DNA of 10,168 nt from Nostoc sp. CHAB 5715 (lineage in GTDB: Bacteria > Cyanobacteriota > Cyanobacteriia > Cyanobacteriales > Nostocaceae). The stretch's first letter is position 1. Every line of letters starts with the position of its first letter. The stretch spans positions 1-10,168 of the forward strand of contig NZ_JAIVFR010000145.1 of the NCBI RefSeq assembly GCF_020829685.1, in the 5' to 3' direction. The notes beneath the pieces are model-generated. The model had not been told where the DNA came from and did no database searches. It worked only from the letters and a program-made list of their open reading frames with translations. The position numbers and the translations under genes are program-made. Positions 1-7,141 of the stretch are shown here, piece after piece.

Positions 1-125
1 CTGGGGTTGGCTACTAGTTGAAAATGCTCATCTTGTCGCAATAATTTGGTATTTAAAACTATATGGTGCGTCCAATCCAATCCTACAGACTCAAAGGCTG
101 CGGCAACTAAATCTCTTACACTGTG
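1..125 (-). other. GDP-mannose 4,6-dehydratase-like C-terminal fragment fused to the kinase
   Basis: The last 41 complete codons of the minus-strand frame read HSVRDLVAAAFESVGLDW (125 down to 72), then an LLRQDEHFQLVANP segment. This is the pattern of the C-terminal part of GDP-mannose 4,6-dehydratases and related sugar-nucleotide epimerases (HSVREFVE.AF..VGLDW, then FLRPAE...L.G.PSKA). It is out of place in the kinase family, where WAEHAPMNF-type sequence normally follows. The frame is unbroken across the join, so one chimeric protein is predicted. The catalytic Rossmann part of the dehydratase is absent, so this piece cannot be an active enzyme on its own. Confidence 0.7.
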
Positions 126-3100
126 CATTGCCCATTGCTGGAATTTTTCTAAGTTGGCATTTAGTTTATCTAGATAAATAACTTGAGTTTCTGTATCTAC
201 CTCCCCATAAGCCCCTGCTAAGGCAATACTCTGGTGAAAATAAAAAACAGGATTAATAAAAATTCCTCGCGCTCCCCCTACATATTTTTCTGCATTCTCT
301 CCATACTCAACAGCTTTGATAAATTCTCCATACCAGTTACAGAGCGCAAGTTTATAGATGTAAACTACAAATGCACTCAACATATCCGAAGATGCCAACG
401 CAAATTCTAGCACTTGCCGTTCATCTGCCCAAGTTCCAACAAGTTGATCAATCTTGCCTGCTGGCTTAGTCAGGTTAGCGATCGCTTCCATAGCCAGCAG
501 ATGGTAGTTCAACATATTTCTGTCAATTTTGCGGAGGCTAGGAATAAAATCTTCGGCTATTTCTGCGGTTTTTTCTAAAGATTCATTTCCAAATAATGAT
601 TGCCACAAAAAATTAACTGAACAATAACCAGACCATTGATAAGAACCTGTTTCTAAACCACTATTAAATCCCTTTAATAAATAAGGTTTACCTTGGCTAA
701 TATGGTCTTTATAATGACAGATTAAACCTCCCCACATATTCAAAATATTTGCTTCTAATTCCTTCGTTTTTAAAATTTCATGCAACCGCAAAGATAGTTC
801 ACCAAACTCATAACCCGAATCTACCTCACCATATTGAAATACTAAGTTGAAGGAATACAGCATGTAACCAAATACCGAAATTGGTGAGTTGCCATACTGA
901 ACTGAAAGTTGAGTTATATTCATCGATGTGATATGCAACGCTTTAGATCCTAAAAAGTAGGCAATAGGCCACACTTCTTTTAAAATGCGTTGAGCCATTA
1001 ACTTCTCTTCGTCTTGCATTGGCGGTAGTTCCGCCAGACTAAAAGTTGAGCGATCGCCAATAACTTTTTTAGTTTGATTAAGTTTTTCTAACAGATATGC
1101 ATCATCGGGATAAGCTGTAAACTCCAAGCCTAAAAGTTCCAAGGTGTTTAACCCAATTTTATATGCGGAGTTTAAATCATTTTCCATCCGATAACACATA
1201 ATCCGATATTCATTGACTCGACACATATCAAGAGTAGTTGTAACCTGGCTGAAAGTCTGCTCAAAAATCAGCAAAGCTTCCTCATATTTTCCATTTAAAA
1301 ATTCTGCTTCTCCAACTTGTAAATATAAATTTAATGTAAGTAAATATTTATCTTTCCAGCTATTCTCAGGTAGATAACTCATCCCTGTTTCTAGCAAATT
1401 GAGTGCAGTTACAAACGCCGAAGATGATTTTGCTCGCTGACCTGCTTTCAGATTTAATTCTGCCAGTTCATATCTTTCTGCTGGTTCCACAATCAATGAA
1501 CTGCCAGCATTGAGATGGTTGACAATATCAAAAAGATGTTCTTCTAACTGGGCTTTTTCAGTATTATGTAATAGTAATTTTCCAACCTTTAGGTGTACTT
1601 GTTGTTGCTGGTCGGTTGGAATTAAGGAATAGGCAGCTTGCTGAACGCGATCGTGCAAAAACTTATAGTCAACTTGTATAGCAGTATTGCAGTATGTTGC
1701 CAATTCCGACTGATTCAACAACTGAGGAATTTTGTAAGTATCGCTCAAAGGAAGAATTAATCCCGCCCGCAAAGCTTCCCATAAATCAACTGCTGTTGCT
1801 GATGTAGTTTTTTCGTTTACTACTGCTAGAATTTCTAAATTAAAACGGTTCCCAACACAAGCAGCTAATTGTAAAACTTGCTGCGTTGGTTCTGAGAGTC
1901 TTTGAATTTTATTCACCATTAAATCGACAACATTATCAGTAATGGCTTGTTCCTGAATTTTGTCGAGATCCCACTGCCATAAACCCGAACGATAATCAAA
2001 TGTCAAGAGATTATCTTGATGTAGGACTTTTAGTAACTGAGTCAAGAAAAAGGGATTACCTTGGGTTTTTTGAAACAGCAAATCGGCTAAAGGTTCTGCC
2101 TGAGATGATTCACAATTGAACGTTTCAGTAACCAGTTGAGTAATATGAGGTGTTGCTAATGGCTTCAAGAGCAACTCTTCAACCGTAGCCCCAGATGCTC
2201 GAATTGCCTCTAGCATTAATATCAGTGGATGGGTGGGACTAACTTCGTTATCTCGGTAAGCCCCAATCAGCAATAGATAACGACTTTCTGGGTCGTTCAT
2301 CAAATTTTCGACCAACTTCAAAGAGGCAGCATCTGCCCATTGAAGGTCATCTAAAAACAGTACTAAAGGATGTTCAGCAGCAGCAAAGGCATGGATAAAT
2401 TGCTTAAACACCCGATTAAAACGGTTTTGAGACTCAGCAACTCCCAATTGCGGTACAGGCGCTTGCTGCCCAATAATCAGTTCTACTTCCGGGATGACAT
2501 CAATAATAACTTGACCATTAACTCCCAATGCTTGTAGTAATTTATTTTTCCAAACCTCAACTCTGGCTTGGCTTTCAGCTAACAGTTGTCGCATCAATTC
2601 TCGAAATGCTTGAATCAAAGAAGCATAAGGAATATCTCGCTTGAGTTGGTCAAATTTGCCACCGATAAAGTAACCTCGTTGCCGGACAATCGGTTTGTGA
2701 ACTTCGTTAACTAGTGAGGATTTGCCGATACCTGAATATCCTCCTACCAACACAACTTCGCTAGAACCAAGGCTAACTTTTTCAAAGGCAGCCATTAAAG
2801 CTGCCACTTGTACTTCCCGACCGTAAAGTTTTTGAGCTATTTGGAATTGATGCGAAAAATCTTGCTGGGCTAATGTGAAAATCTCAATGCTGCCTTTTGT
2901 TTGCAGTTGTATCGCTGCTTGCTCTAGGTCAGCCTTTAACCCGTAAGCACTCTGATAGCGGTCTTCAGCAGTTTTGCACAGAAGTTTCATAGCGATCGCA
3001 GAGATTGCCAGTGGTACATTAGGATTAATCTGGTGCGGAGCTACTGGAATTTTCGCAATGTGACAATGCACCAATTCCATTGGGTCTTGAGCATTCTGGA

Positions 3101-3749
3101 AGGGGAGCCGACCCGTGAGCATTTCGTAAAAAATGACACCTAATGAGTAAAAATCTGTACGATAATCTAAGGTTCGATTGATACGTCCAGTTTGTTCTGG
3201 CGACATATAAGCCAGTGTTCCTTCTAGGAGATTGAGACTATTGATTTCTGGGCTTTCTTTTGACAGCAGCGAAGCGATGCTGAAGTCAATCAATTTTATT
3301 TTTTCGGTATTGGGGTTATAAAGAATGTTTTCCGGCTGAAGATCCTTATGGATAATGTGGTGGGTATGTAACTCTCCTAAAGTTTCAGTAATTTGACCGG
3401 CGATGTTGAGAAATTTCCTAAGTTCAAAGCCTGTATTAGATATCTGAGCTTTTAAAGATTCTCCACCAAAGTCTTCTAAAACCAGTGCTAGACCATTACT
3501 GTAACCGTTGTCGTAATTGATTAATTCATGGGCTTTAATGACACCTGCAATGTTCAAGTTTTGGATAATTTCGTATTCGTGCTTGATCTGAGCAATCTCT
3601 TTGACAGTAGGATACTCTGCTTTGAGGAGTTTGATGACAACTGAGTGTCCGTTAGCCTTGGAGTATGCTCGATAAATTACTGTGGCAGTAGCTTCATAAA
3701 TTAAACTTGCAATACTATAATCCGGGATACGAGCAATTAATTTAAGCAT
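1..3749 (-). CDS. Ser/Thr protein kinase-AAA ATPase signalling protein, chimeric and running off the left edge
   Basis: Large cytoplasmic signalling protein of the cyanobacterial kinase/ATPase/histidine-kinase family; 1249 codons are visible without a stop. The kinase domain covers about residues 10-270: Lys40 in VVIKLL, HKDLQPEN with catalytic Asp136, and DFS with Asp155 in place of DFG, as is common in this family. The STAND/AAA-type ATPase follows: LYGRE near 315, Walker A GYSGIGKS at 337-344, Walker B FLDDLQWAD near 465-473, and the family motif FLHDRVQQAAYSL near 700. Helical repeats run from about 750 to 1208. GAF and histidine-kinase domains normally come next, but at about residue 1209 the sequence changes to a GDP-mannose dehydratase-like tail. 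The ATG at 3749 was chosen because the kinase fold starts just after it; no strong Shine-Dalgarno site is visible. Phosphorylation target unknown. Truncation probably removes its histidine-kinase output. Confidence 0.88.
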   Translation of the reverse strand, partial: MLKLIARIPDYSIASLIYEATATVIYRAYSKANGHSVVIKLLKAEYPTVKEIAQIKHEYEIIQNLNIAGVIKAHELINYDNGYSNGLALVLEDFGGESLKAQISNTGFELRKFLNIAGQITETLGELHTHHIIHKDLQPENILYNPNTEKIKLIDFSIASLLSKESPEINSLNLLEGTLAYMSPEQTGRINRTLDYRTDFYSLGVIFYEMLTGRLPFQNAQDPMELVHCHIAKIPVAPHQINPNVPLAISAIAMKLLCKTAEDRYQSAYGLKADLEQAAIQLQTKGSIEIFTLAQQDFSHQFQIAQKLYGREVQVAALMAAFEKVSLGSSEVVLVGGYSGIGKSSLVNEVHKPIVRQRGYFIGGKFDQLKRDIPYASLIQAFRELMRQLLAESQARVEVWKNKLLQALGVNGQVIIDVIPEVELIIGQQAPVPQLGVAESQNRFNRVFKQFIHAFAAAEHPLVLFLDDLQWADAASLKLVENLMNDPESRYLLLIGAYRDNEVSPTHPLILMLEAIRASGATVEELLLKPLATPHITQLVTETFNCESSQAEPLADLLFQKTQGNPFFLTQLLKVLHQDNLLTFDYRSGLWQWDLDKIQEQAITDNVVDLMVNKIQRLSEPTQQVLQLAACVGNRFNLEILAVVNEKTTSATAVDLWEALRAGLILPLSDTYKIPQLLNQSELATYCNTAIQVDYKFLHDRVQQAAYSLIPTDQQQQVHLKVGKLLLHNTEKAQLEEHLFDIVNHLNAGSSLIVEPAERYELAELNLKAGQRAKSSSAFVTALNLLETGMSYLPENSWKDKYLLTLNLYLQVGEAEFLNGKYEEALLIFEQTFSQVTTTLDMCRVNEYRIMCYRMENDLNSAYKIGLNTLELLGLEFTAYPDDAYLLEKLNQTKKVIGDRSTFSLAELPPMQDEEKLMAQRILKEVWPIAYFLGSKALHITSMNITQLSVQYGNSPISVFGYMLYSFNLVFQYGEVDSGYEFGELSLRLHEILKTKELEANILNMWGGLICHYKDHISQGKPYLLKGFNSGLETGSYQWSGYCSVNFLWQSLFGNESLEKTAEIAEDFIPSLRKIDRNMLNYHLLAMEAIANLTKPAGKIDQLVGTWADERQVLEFALASSDMLSAFVVYIYKLALCNWYGEFIKAVEYGENAEKYVGGARGIFINPVFYFHQSIALAGAYGEVDTETQVIYLDKLNANLEKFQQWAMHSVRDLVAAAFESVGLDWTHHIVLNTKLLRQDEHFQLVANP

Positions 3750-3904
3750 TATTACTTGGCTGAATGTTGTTTTATAATAGATTTTGGTGGTTACTATAAT
3801 AATTCCCCAAATTTAAGTTAAATTAACTCTTCAAATCCTAAGTGAAGAAGGCAGAAGGCAGTTCTTGCTGGAGGTAGGAATTTAGATCAGGCTTCTGTTT
3901 GCTA

Positions 3905-3932
3905 CTAATGACTAATAACCAAGGACAAATGA
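3905..3932. repeat. Degenerate heptamer tandem repeat (STRR-like)
   Basis: Four consecutive 7-mers read CTAATGA, CTAATAA, CCAAGGA and CAAATGA. Short tandemly repeated heptamers are common between genes in heterocystous cyanobacteria. It lies in a 262-base gene-free stretch (3750-4011) between the kinase start and the asparagine synthase remnant, which otherwise holds only the hairpin at 3939-3970. No function can be assigned. Confidence 0.5.
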
Positions 3933-3938
3933 CTCGAA

Positions 3939-3970
3939 ATCCCACGGTTTTTAATGAAAAGCCGTGGGAT
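3939..3970. repeat. Strong hairpin, 14-bp stem with 4-base loop
   Basis: ATCCCACGG at 3939-3947 pairs with CCGTGGGAT at 3962-3970. The stem continues inward through one T-G pair and four T-A pairs to an AATG loop (3953-3956). It sits where similarity to asparagine synthase ends. It could be a terminator for the leftward transcripts, although no clear T-run follows, or the subterminal hairpin of a lost IS200/IS605-type element. Neither can be decided from this window. Confidence 0.55.
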
Positions 3971-4112
3971 GAGTTAACTTTCGGTAATTTTGCTCTAAGA
4001 TTTGCGTGTGTTTATCGTGCAACGAGACTGGAAAATTCTAACTCATTGGGACATTCCGAACCAAAATGAATCGAGAAGGTGTGAACTGGTGCTTTGTGGA
4101 ATTTTGCTACTA

Positions 4113-4418
4113 AAGCTATTTTCAGGTAAATAGACCACGCGGTAGGGGTTTAGCAATGCTCATAGGTGTCAACTTAACGTCAAAGCTATGTCCCGCAAGG
4201 AACTGAAGTTCTTGCTAATAGCGGAAGTCATCTGAAGATGACTAAATATAGCCAAAAATCTTTAGTCTACTTCAGTAGACTTTAGCTATTAGCCTAGAAC
4301 TTTAGTTCTAGGCGGGTGAGGAAGCCAACAGTTAAGCTACTTTTAGCTTAAGTTGACACCAATGAGCATTGCGCTTTACCCCTACGATAGATGTGGTTCA
4401 AATACATGAAAACTGCTG
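4113..4418. mobile_element. 306-bp MITE-like element inserted in the asparagine synthase gene
   Basis: No open frame of useful size lies inside, so this is a non-autonomous element. The two ends match when one is reversed: left AAGCTATTTTCAGGTA (4113-4128), right CAGCAGTTTTCATGTA (read backwards from 4418). Both are followed by an ACCAC block and then a long arm starting GTAGGGG (4142-4176 against 4349-4385, 32 of 35 aligned bases identical plus a 2-base gap). TA flanks both ends (4111-4112, 4419-4420). Removing the element plus one TA rejoins GITAL to VAKFH in frame, which defines the insertion point independently. A TA target is typical of IS630/Tc1-mariner-type transposases acting in trans. 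An alternative reading is a 6-bp duplication TAAAGC (4111-4116, 4419-4424). Confidence 0.82.
4192..4351. repeat. Series of palindromes inside the MITE-like element
   Basis: Five short palindromes follow one another. They are 4195-4215 (GCAAG..GAACT, one bulge), 4226-4243 (AGTCATCT/AGATGACT), 4264-4281 (AGTCTACT/AGTAGACT), 4293-4312 (CCTAGAACT/AGTTCTAGG) and 4332-4351 (TTAAGCTA/TAGCTTAA). Two longer-range pairings nest them: CCCGC (4192-4196) with GCGGG (4312-4316), and GCTAATAGC (4214-4222) with GCTATTAGC (4284-4292). The single strand could fold as a branched, cloverleaf-like structure enclosed by the terminal arms. Confidence 0.7.
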
Positions 4419-4850
4419 TAAAGCAGTGATACCGCTAGAGTCTAAACCCCCAGAAAGAAAAACGCCGACGGGTTCATTGGCTGGTGGTAAATATTCTTGA
4501 ACAACTTGGTCTAGGAGTTCTCGCAAGCGATCGCCATGCCATGCTAAGGGTTGATCTATTGCTATAATCTGTTCTTGAAGCTGCCAATAAACTTCAACTT
4601 TGTGGTCGGGAAATTCTAAAACAGTTCCAGGTCGCAGTTCCCGTAGCTGTTCCCAAAGGGTTCGTTCTCCTGCAACAAAGGCACAACAAAGATAATCTTG
4701 TAACGCCACCAAATCTAAATCGGATGAATGATGGGGTGATAAAGTTCTCAGTTGAGGCGCAATCCAACGAACCGAACTAGTGGTAGTGTAGTAGAGGGTA
4801 CGAACACCGATGCGATCGCCCACTAACTGCAATACCTGTTTTTCTGGATA

Positions 4851-5960
4851 TCAACGGATATGTGGACAAGGATATTTGAACCTGGTAAAAATTACGGACA
4901 TATTTTCAGGCATCCTCTTTACAATAGTAATATCTTCGCCAGTTTTAAGGGCTTGAGCTAGTATCTCTGAAGCTTTCTGCTGTTGTCCCAGTTGTGCATA
5001 ATGATTAGCAACTTCAGCCAATACTCCAACTCGTTCAGGTTGATTTAGGATATTAAACTGAGCAATGCTTAAGGCTTTGTGTAACAATTGTGAGGCTTGA
5101 TCTTTTGTTTCTGTTCTAGTAGCCTTGTTAACAAGTTTTATTAAGGGTTTAGCTATACAATCTCCGCAAAAATCATCATCTATAGACTCAATAATTTTAA
5201 ATGCTTGTTCATATTGCCCTGCTGACGCAGCTTTCATGGCAATTTGAGATAGTCCATTCATTTTGTCGGGGCGAACTTCATGAGGGTAATGGTTTCCAAT
5301 AGATTTGATGTTCTTAATAGCTAGGTCATATTGAGATTGCTCTGCATCTTCAACCGCTACTGCAACTAATGCCCGAACTCTTTCAGGCGCCCCCAGCATT
5401 TTAGCAGCTTCCAAAGCTTGTTGATGAAATCCTATCTCCTCGTATTTAACAGCAATTTGACTGAATTGCTCAGTTTTCCAAGCATATTCATTAGTTTTAA
5501 TCTGTTGAAAGGCTTGATTTAATATTTGTAAGGCTTTATTTTTTTGACCTATTTTTGCGTAACCAATGGCGATTTTGAACAATATTGGTGTTTGTAAGGG
5601 TTTATTTTTTTGACCTAGTTTTGCGTAACCAATGGCGATTTCGGACAATATTGGTTTTGGTATATTATTAATCTGAATAAGCTGAACAGCCCCAAAACTA
5701 CTGTCTAATATCTCTACAGCTTTATCTTGTTGTCCTATGTTTGCATAGCTAACAGCAATCTTGACTATGTTTTCAACTTGGTCGGAGATGTACTTATCAG
5801 ATTGGGTAAGCTGAAGACATCGGTTTAATATTTGTTCAGATTTTGCTTTCTGTCCTAATTCTGCGTACTGACTAGCTACCTTAGCTAAAGCACTAACATT
5901 CTTAATTCTATTGGAAAGTACAAAGGGAGTTTTTTTTATTTTGCTTAAACAAATAATCAA
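4851..5960 (-). CDS. TPR-like helical-repeat protein, probable 3' half of a split EAD-repeat gene
   Basis: The 369-residue frame is almost wholly alpha-helical repeat with a core like A.YA.LGQ..KA.EIL..AL. Successive helix pairs start near residues 24, 64, 104 and 165, and a last clear one (VANHYAQLGQQQKASEIL) lies close to the C-terminus, giving a spacing of about 40 residues. Such solenoids bind proteins; in cyanobacterial conflict-type proteins they often follow an EAD or a STAND ATPase. The only upstream start is a TTG at 5960 inside the preceding EAD frame, with no good Shine-Dalgarno site. The real repeat part begins about residue 15 (LSNRIKNVSALAKV). It is therefore probably the continuation of the 5908-6141 frame after a frameshift or internal deletion. 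The C-terminus (FKYPCPHIR) abuts the asparagine synthase remnant and may be truncated. Binding partner unknown. Confidence 0.65.
   Translation of the reverse strand: MIICLSKIKKTPFVLSNRIKNVSALAKVASQYAELGQKAKSEQILNRCLQLTQSDKYISDQVENIVKIAVSYANIGQQDKAVEILDSSFGAVQLIQINNIPKPILSEIAIGYAKLGQKNKPLQTPILFKIAIGYAKIGQKNKALQILNQAFQQIKTNEYAWKTEQFSQIAVKYEEIGFHQQALEAAKMLGAPERVRALVAVAVEDAEQSQYDLAIKNIKSIGNHYPHEVRPDKMNGLSQIAMKAASAGQYEQAFKIIESIDDDFCGDCIAKPLIKLVNKATRTETKDQASQLLHKALSIAQFNILNQPERVGVLAEVANHYAQLGQQQKASEILAQALKTGEDITIVKRMPENMSVIFTRFKYPCPHIR
5525..5656. repeat. 66-bp in-frame tandem duplication within the helical-repeat gene
   Basis: Bases 5525-5590 and 5591-5656 are near-identical copies of a 66-bp unit, differing at only a few positions. 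They encode the 22-residue units KPILSEIAIGYAKLGQKNK+PLQ and TPILFKIAIGYAKIGQKNK+ALQ (residues 102-123 and 124-145). The protein's natural repeat is about 40 residues, so the duplication adds roughly one helix plus a turn, not a whole unit. Confidence 0.85.
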
Positions 5961-6141
5961 TCAGTTCTTTGGCAAAAGATTCATCTGAGTTAACATTTAA
6001 AAAAGGTAGACTAGATGGCTCTATGCCAATGTCTGTACATAACGCTCTTCTTTCTGAATCTCGTATACGTAAGCTTCTTAACAATATTTCTTTAAGTTTT
6101 CTTTTAATCTCTTCGTTTTCTGTGGTTAGAGATATATTCAT
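5908..6141 (-). CDS. Effector-associated domain (EAD) protein, probable 5' half of a split gene
   Basis: The 77-residue product is essentially one helical EAD: SERRALCTDIGI, then LPFLN, DESFAKELIDYLF and NSLCTF. It closely parallels the C-terminal domain of the upstream cyclase (SERRGLCQTIGI, LPFLT, DSFATELVNHL, QALCKL). EADs are small death-fold-like modules that mediate like-with-like contacts in bacterial conflict systems. The ATG at 6141 starts just before the domain, 28 bases after the cyclase stop, so both probably share a transcript. The frame ends at TAG 5908-5910, slightly short of where the cyclase EAD ends. A TPR-like repeat continues in another frame from about 5918, which suggests an originally single EAD-repeat protein. 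An eight-A run (5930-5937, read on the minus strand) lies in the overlap. Confidence 0.72.
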   Translation of the reverse strand: MNISLTTENEEIKRKLKEILLRSLRIRDSERRALCTDIGIEPSSLPFLNVNSDESFAKELIDYLFKQNKKNSLCTFQ

Positions 6142-6169
6142 TCGTAAAGATTCCGTTTAACTAATTGTA

Positions 6170-7054
6170 CTAATCACAGTTTAAATGTGCTTTAACAAAT
6201 GCCAAATCCTCTGCCTGCTTTCCTTCGGAAAATATAGACTCAAGTTGTTCGCAAAGTTTACAAAGAGCTTGTTTTCTACCTGTATTATGTAAATGGTTAA
6301 CTAGCTCTGTAGCAAAGCTATCCTCAGATGATGTTAAAAAAGGAAGCCTACCTGGTTGAATTCCAATTGTTTGACACAGTCCTCTTCGTTCTGAAAATAC
6401 CGCCAGTCCGCTAAGTTGCAAGAGTTCTATAAGTGTTTGTATTGGTTCCTTGATTTTCTCTGGGGTTATTGGTTGAATAGTGGGTATAGAGGTATCTGAA
6501 AAAATCTGACAACGCCAAGCATCGATCTCTTTTTCATGAGTTTTACCTTTGACTAATTCCTTAGTGAAATCCTGTTTTACATTATCAGGAAGAATATCAA
6601 ACGTTCTTTTATCAATATAAAACCAGCCTGGAGTGACTGTAACAAGCCGTGAAAGTGTGGCTAAAACGAAATGTCCAACTATTTGATTAAGACCTAATTC
6701 AGATGGATCGTAATCAACCTCTCCAGTTGTTGCAGCAATGCGAAATATTCGCTTTTTCACATAAGGTTTGATATTATGTTCGTCAACGACTTTGACAAAG
6801 TTTTTAACAAATTGGTAAGCATTGTTACCATCTTGAAATAAAATCCAATAACCATCTCCGCCCAACTCTTGAATCTGGTCATATTTAGAACGATTGTCAA
6901 CTAAATCAAAAGCCTTTTTGACAAATTCTTTTATACGCTTCACAAATAGTCGTGTTCCTTCTACCCCTAGTTCTTGTTCAATAAGAGAAGTAGATTCTGA
7001 AGACTTGACCAAATCGAGTTGGACTACAGTTAATGTAATTTGAGCAGATTCCAT
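6170..7054 (-). CDS. Class III nucleotide cyclase with C-terminal EAD (Pycsar PycC-like)
   Basis: The 294-residue protein is predicted to be soluble. Residues 5-185 form a class III cyclase domain. The metal-binding aspartates are visible as Asp14 (VVQLDLVKSSE) and Asp67 (ELGGDGYWILF), followed by RIAATTGEVDY (105-115) and GHFVLATLSRL..TPGWFYID (127-148). Glu63 stands where adenylate cyclases have Lys. Gln124 stands where they have the adenine-selecting Asp. Leu131 stands where the transition-state Asn is expected. It is therefore unlikely to be a standard adenylate cyclase; the product could be cUMP or cCMP as in Pycsar, but this is inference. Residues about 205-294 form an EAD (SERRGLCQTIGI..LPFL..DSFATELV..ALCKLCEQL). 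The start has an AAGG Shine-Dalgarno-like site 6 bases upstream. The membrane-effector gene lies 87 bases upstream on the same strand. Confidence 0.82.
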   Translation of the reverse strand: MESAQITLTVVQLDLVKSSESTSLIEQELGVEGTRLFVKRIKEFVKKAFDLVDNRSKYDQIQELGGDGYWILFQDGNNAYQFVKNFVKVVDEHNIKPYVKKRIFRIAATTGEVDYDPSELGLNQIVGHFVLATLSRLVTVTPGWFYIDKRTFDILPDNVKQDFTKELVKGKTHEKEIDAWRCQIFSDTSIPTIQPITPEKIKEPIQTLIELLQLSGLAVFSERRGLCQTIGIQPGRLPFLTSSEDSFATELVNHLHNTGRKQALCKLCEQLESIFSEGKQAEDLAFVKAHLNCD

Positions 7055-7141
7055 AAAAACCTTAGTTCTTTGAGAATAATTACGTCAATAAATTTAAGAT
7101 AATGTTATTGTAAATTACGATGAACTGATAATAAAATATAA

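Larger units (their letters stand above)
4012..4851 (-). pseudogene. asnB: Asparagine synthase (glutamine-hydrolysing) remnant, interrupted and truncated at both ends
   Basis: Intact members make asparagine from aspartate with ATP and glutamine. Similarity begins near 4851 as PEKQVLQLVGDRIGVRTLYY, in the middle of the N-terminal glutaminase domain. The N-terminal Cys2 nucleophile and roughly the first 100 residues are missing, and an in-frame TGA lies just upstream. The synthetase-domain ATP loop SGGLDSSG is present near 4443-4460. After GITAL the frame enters the inserted element and stops at 4398. Past the element it resumes at about 4110 as LVAKFHKAPVHTFSIHFG, then ECPNELEFSSLVAR, until a TAA at 4012-4014. 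A possible frame-shifted continuation (HTQILE) reaches about 3980. Most of the synthetase domain is gone, so it cannot be functional. The TTG at 4832 is an internal leucine codon, not a real start. Confidence 0.85.

Noticed and set aside
478..485. GCGATCGC as a gene-specific regulatory site
   Set aside because: It is one of eight HIP1 octamers in the window, a genome-wide feature of many cyanobacteria, found here mostly inside coding sequence.
4192..4316. Closely spaced palindromes as a CRISPR array or tRNA
   Set aside because: The units differ in sequence and have no constant repeat with unique spacers. The branched folding has no tRNA-like arms, and inverted termini identify a MITE-like element.
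4398..4832. A 144-residue open frame as an independent protein
   Set aside because: It is only the middle of asparagine synthase. Its start is an internal leucine codon and its last residues are read from the inserted element.
5969..6160. Plus-strand open frame of 63 codons
   Set aside because: It is antisense to the EAD gene, has no recognisable pattern, and the opposite strand has clear domain similarity.
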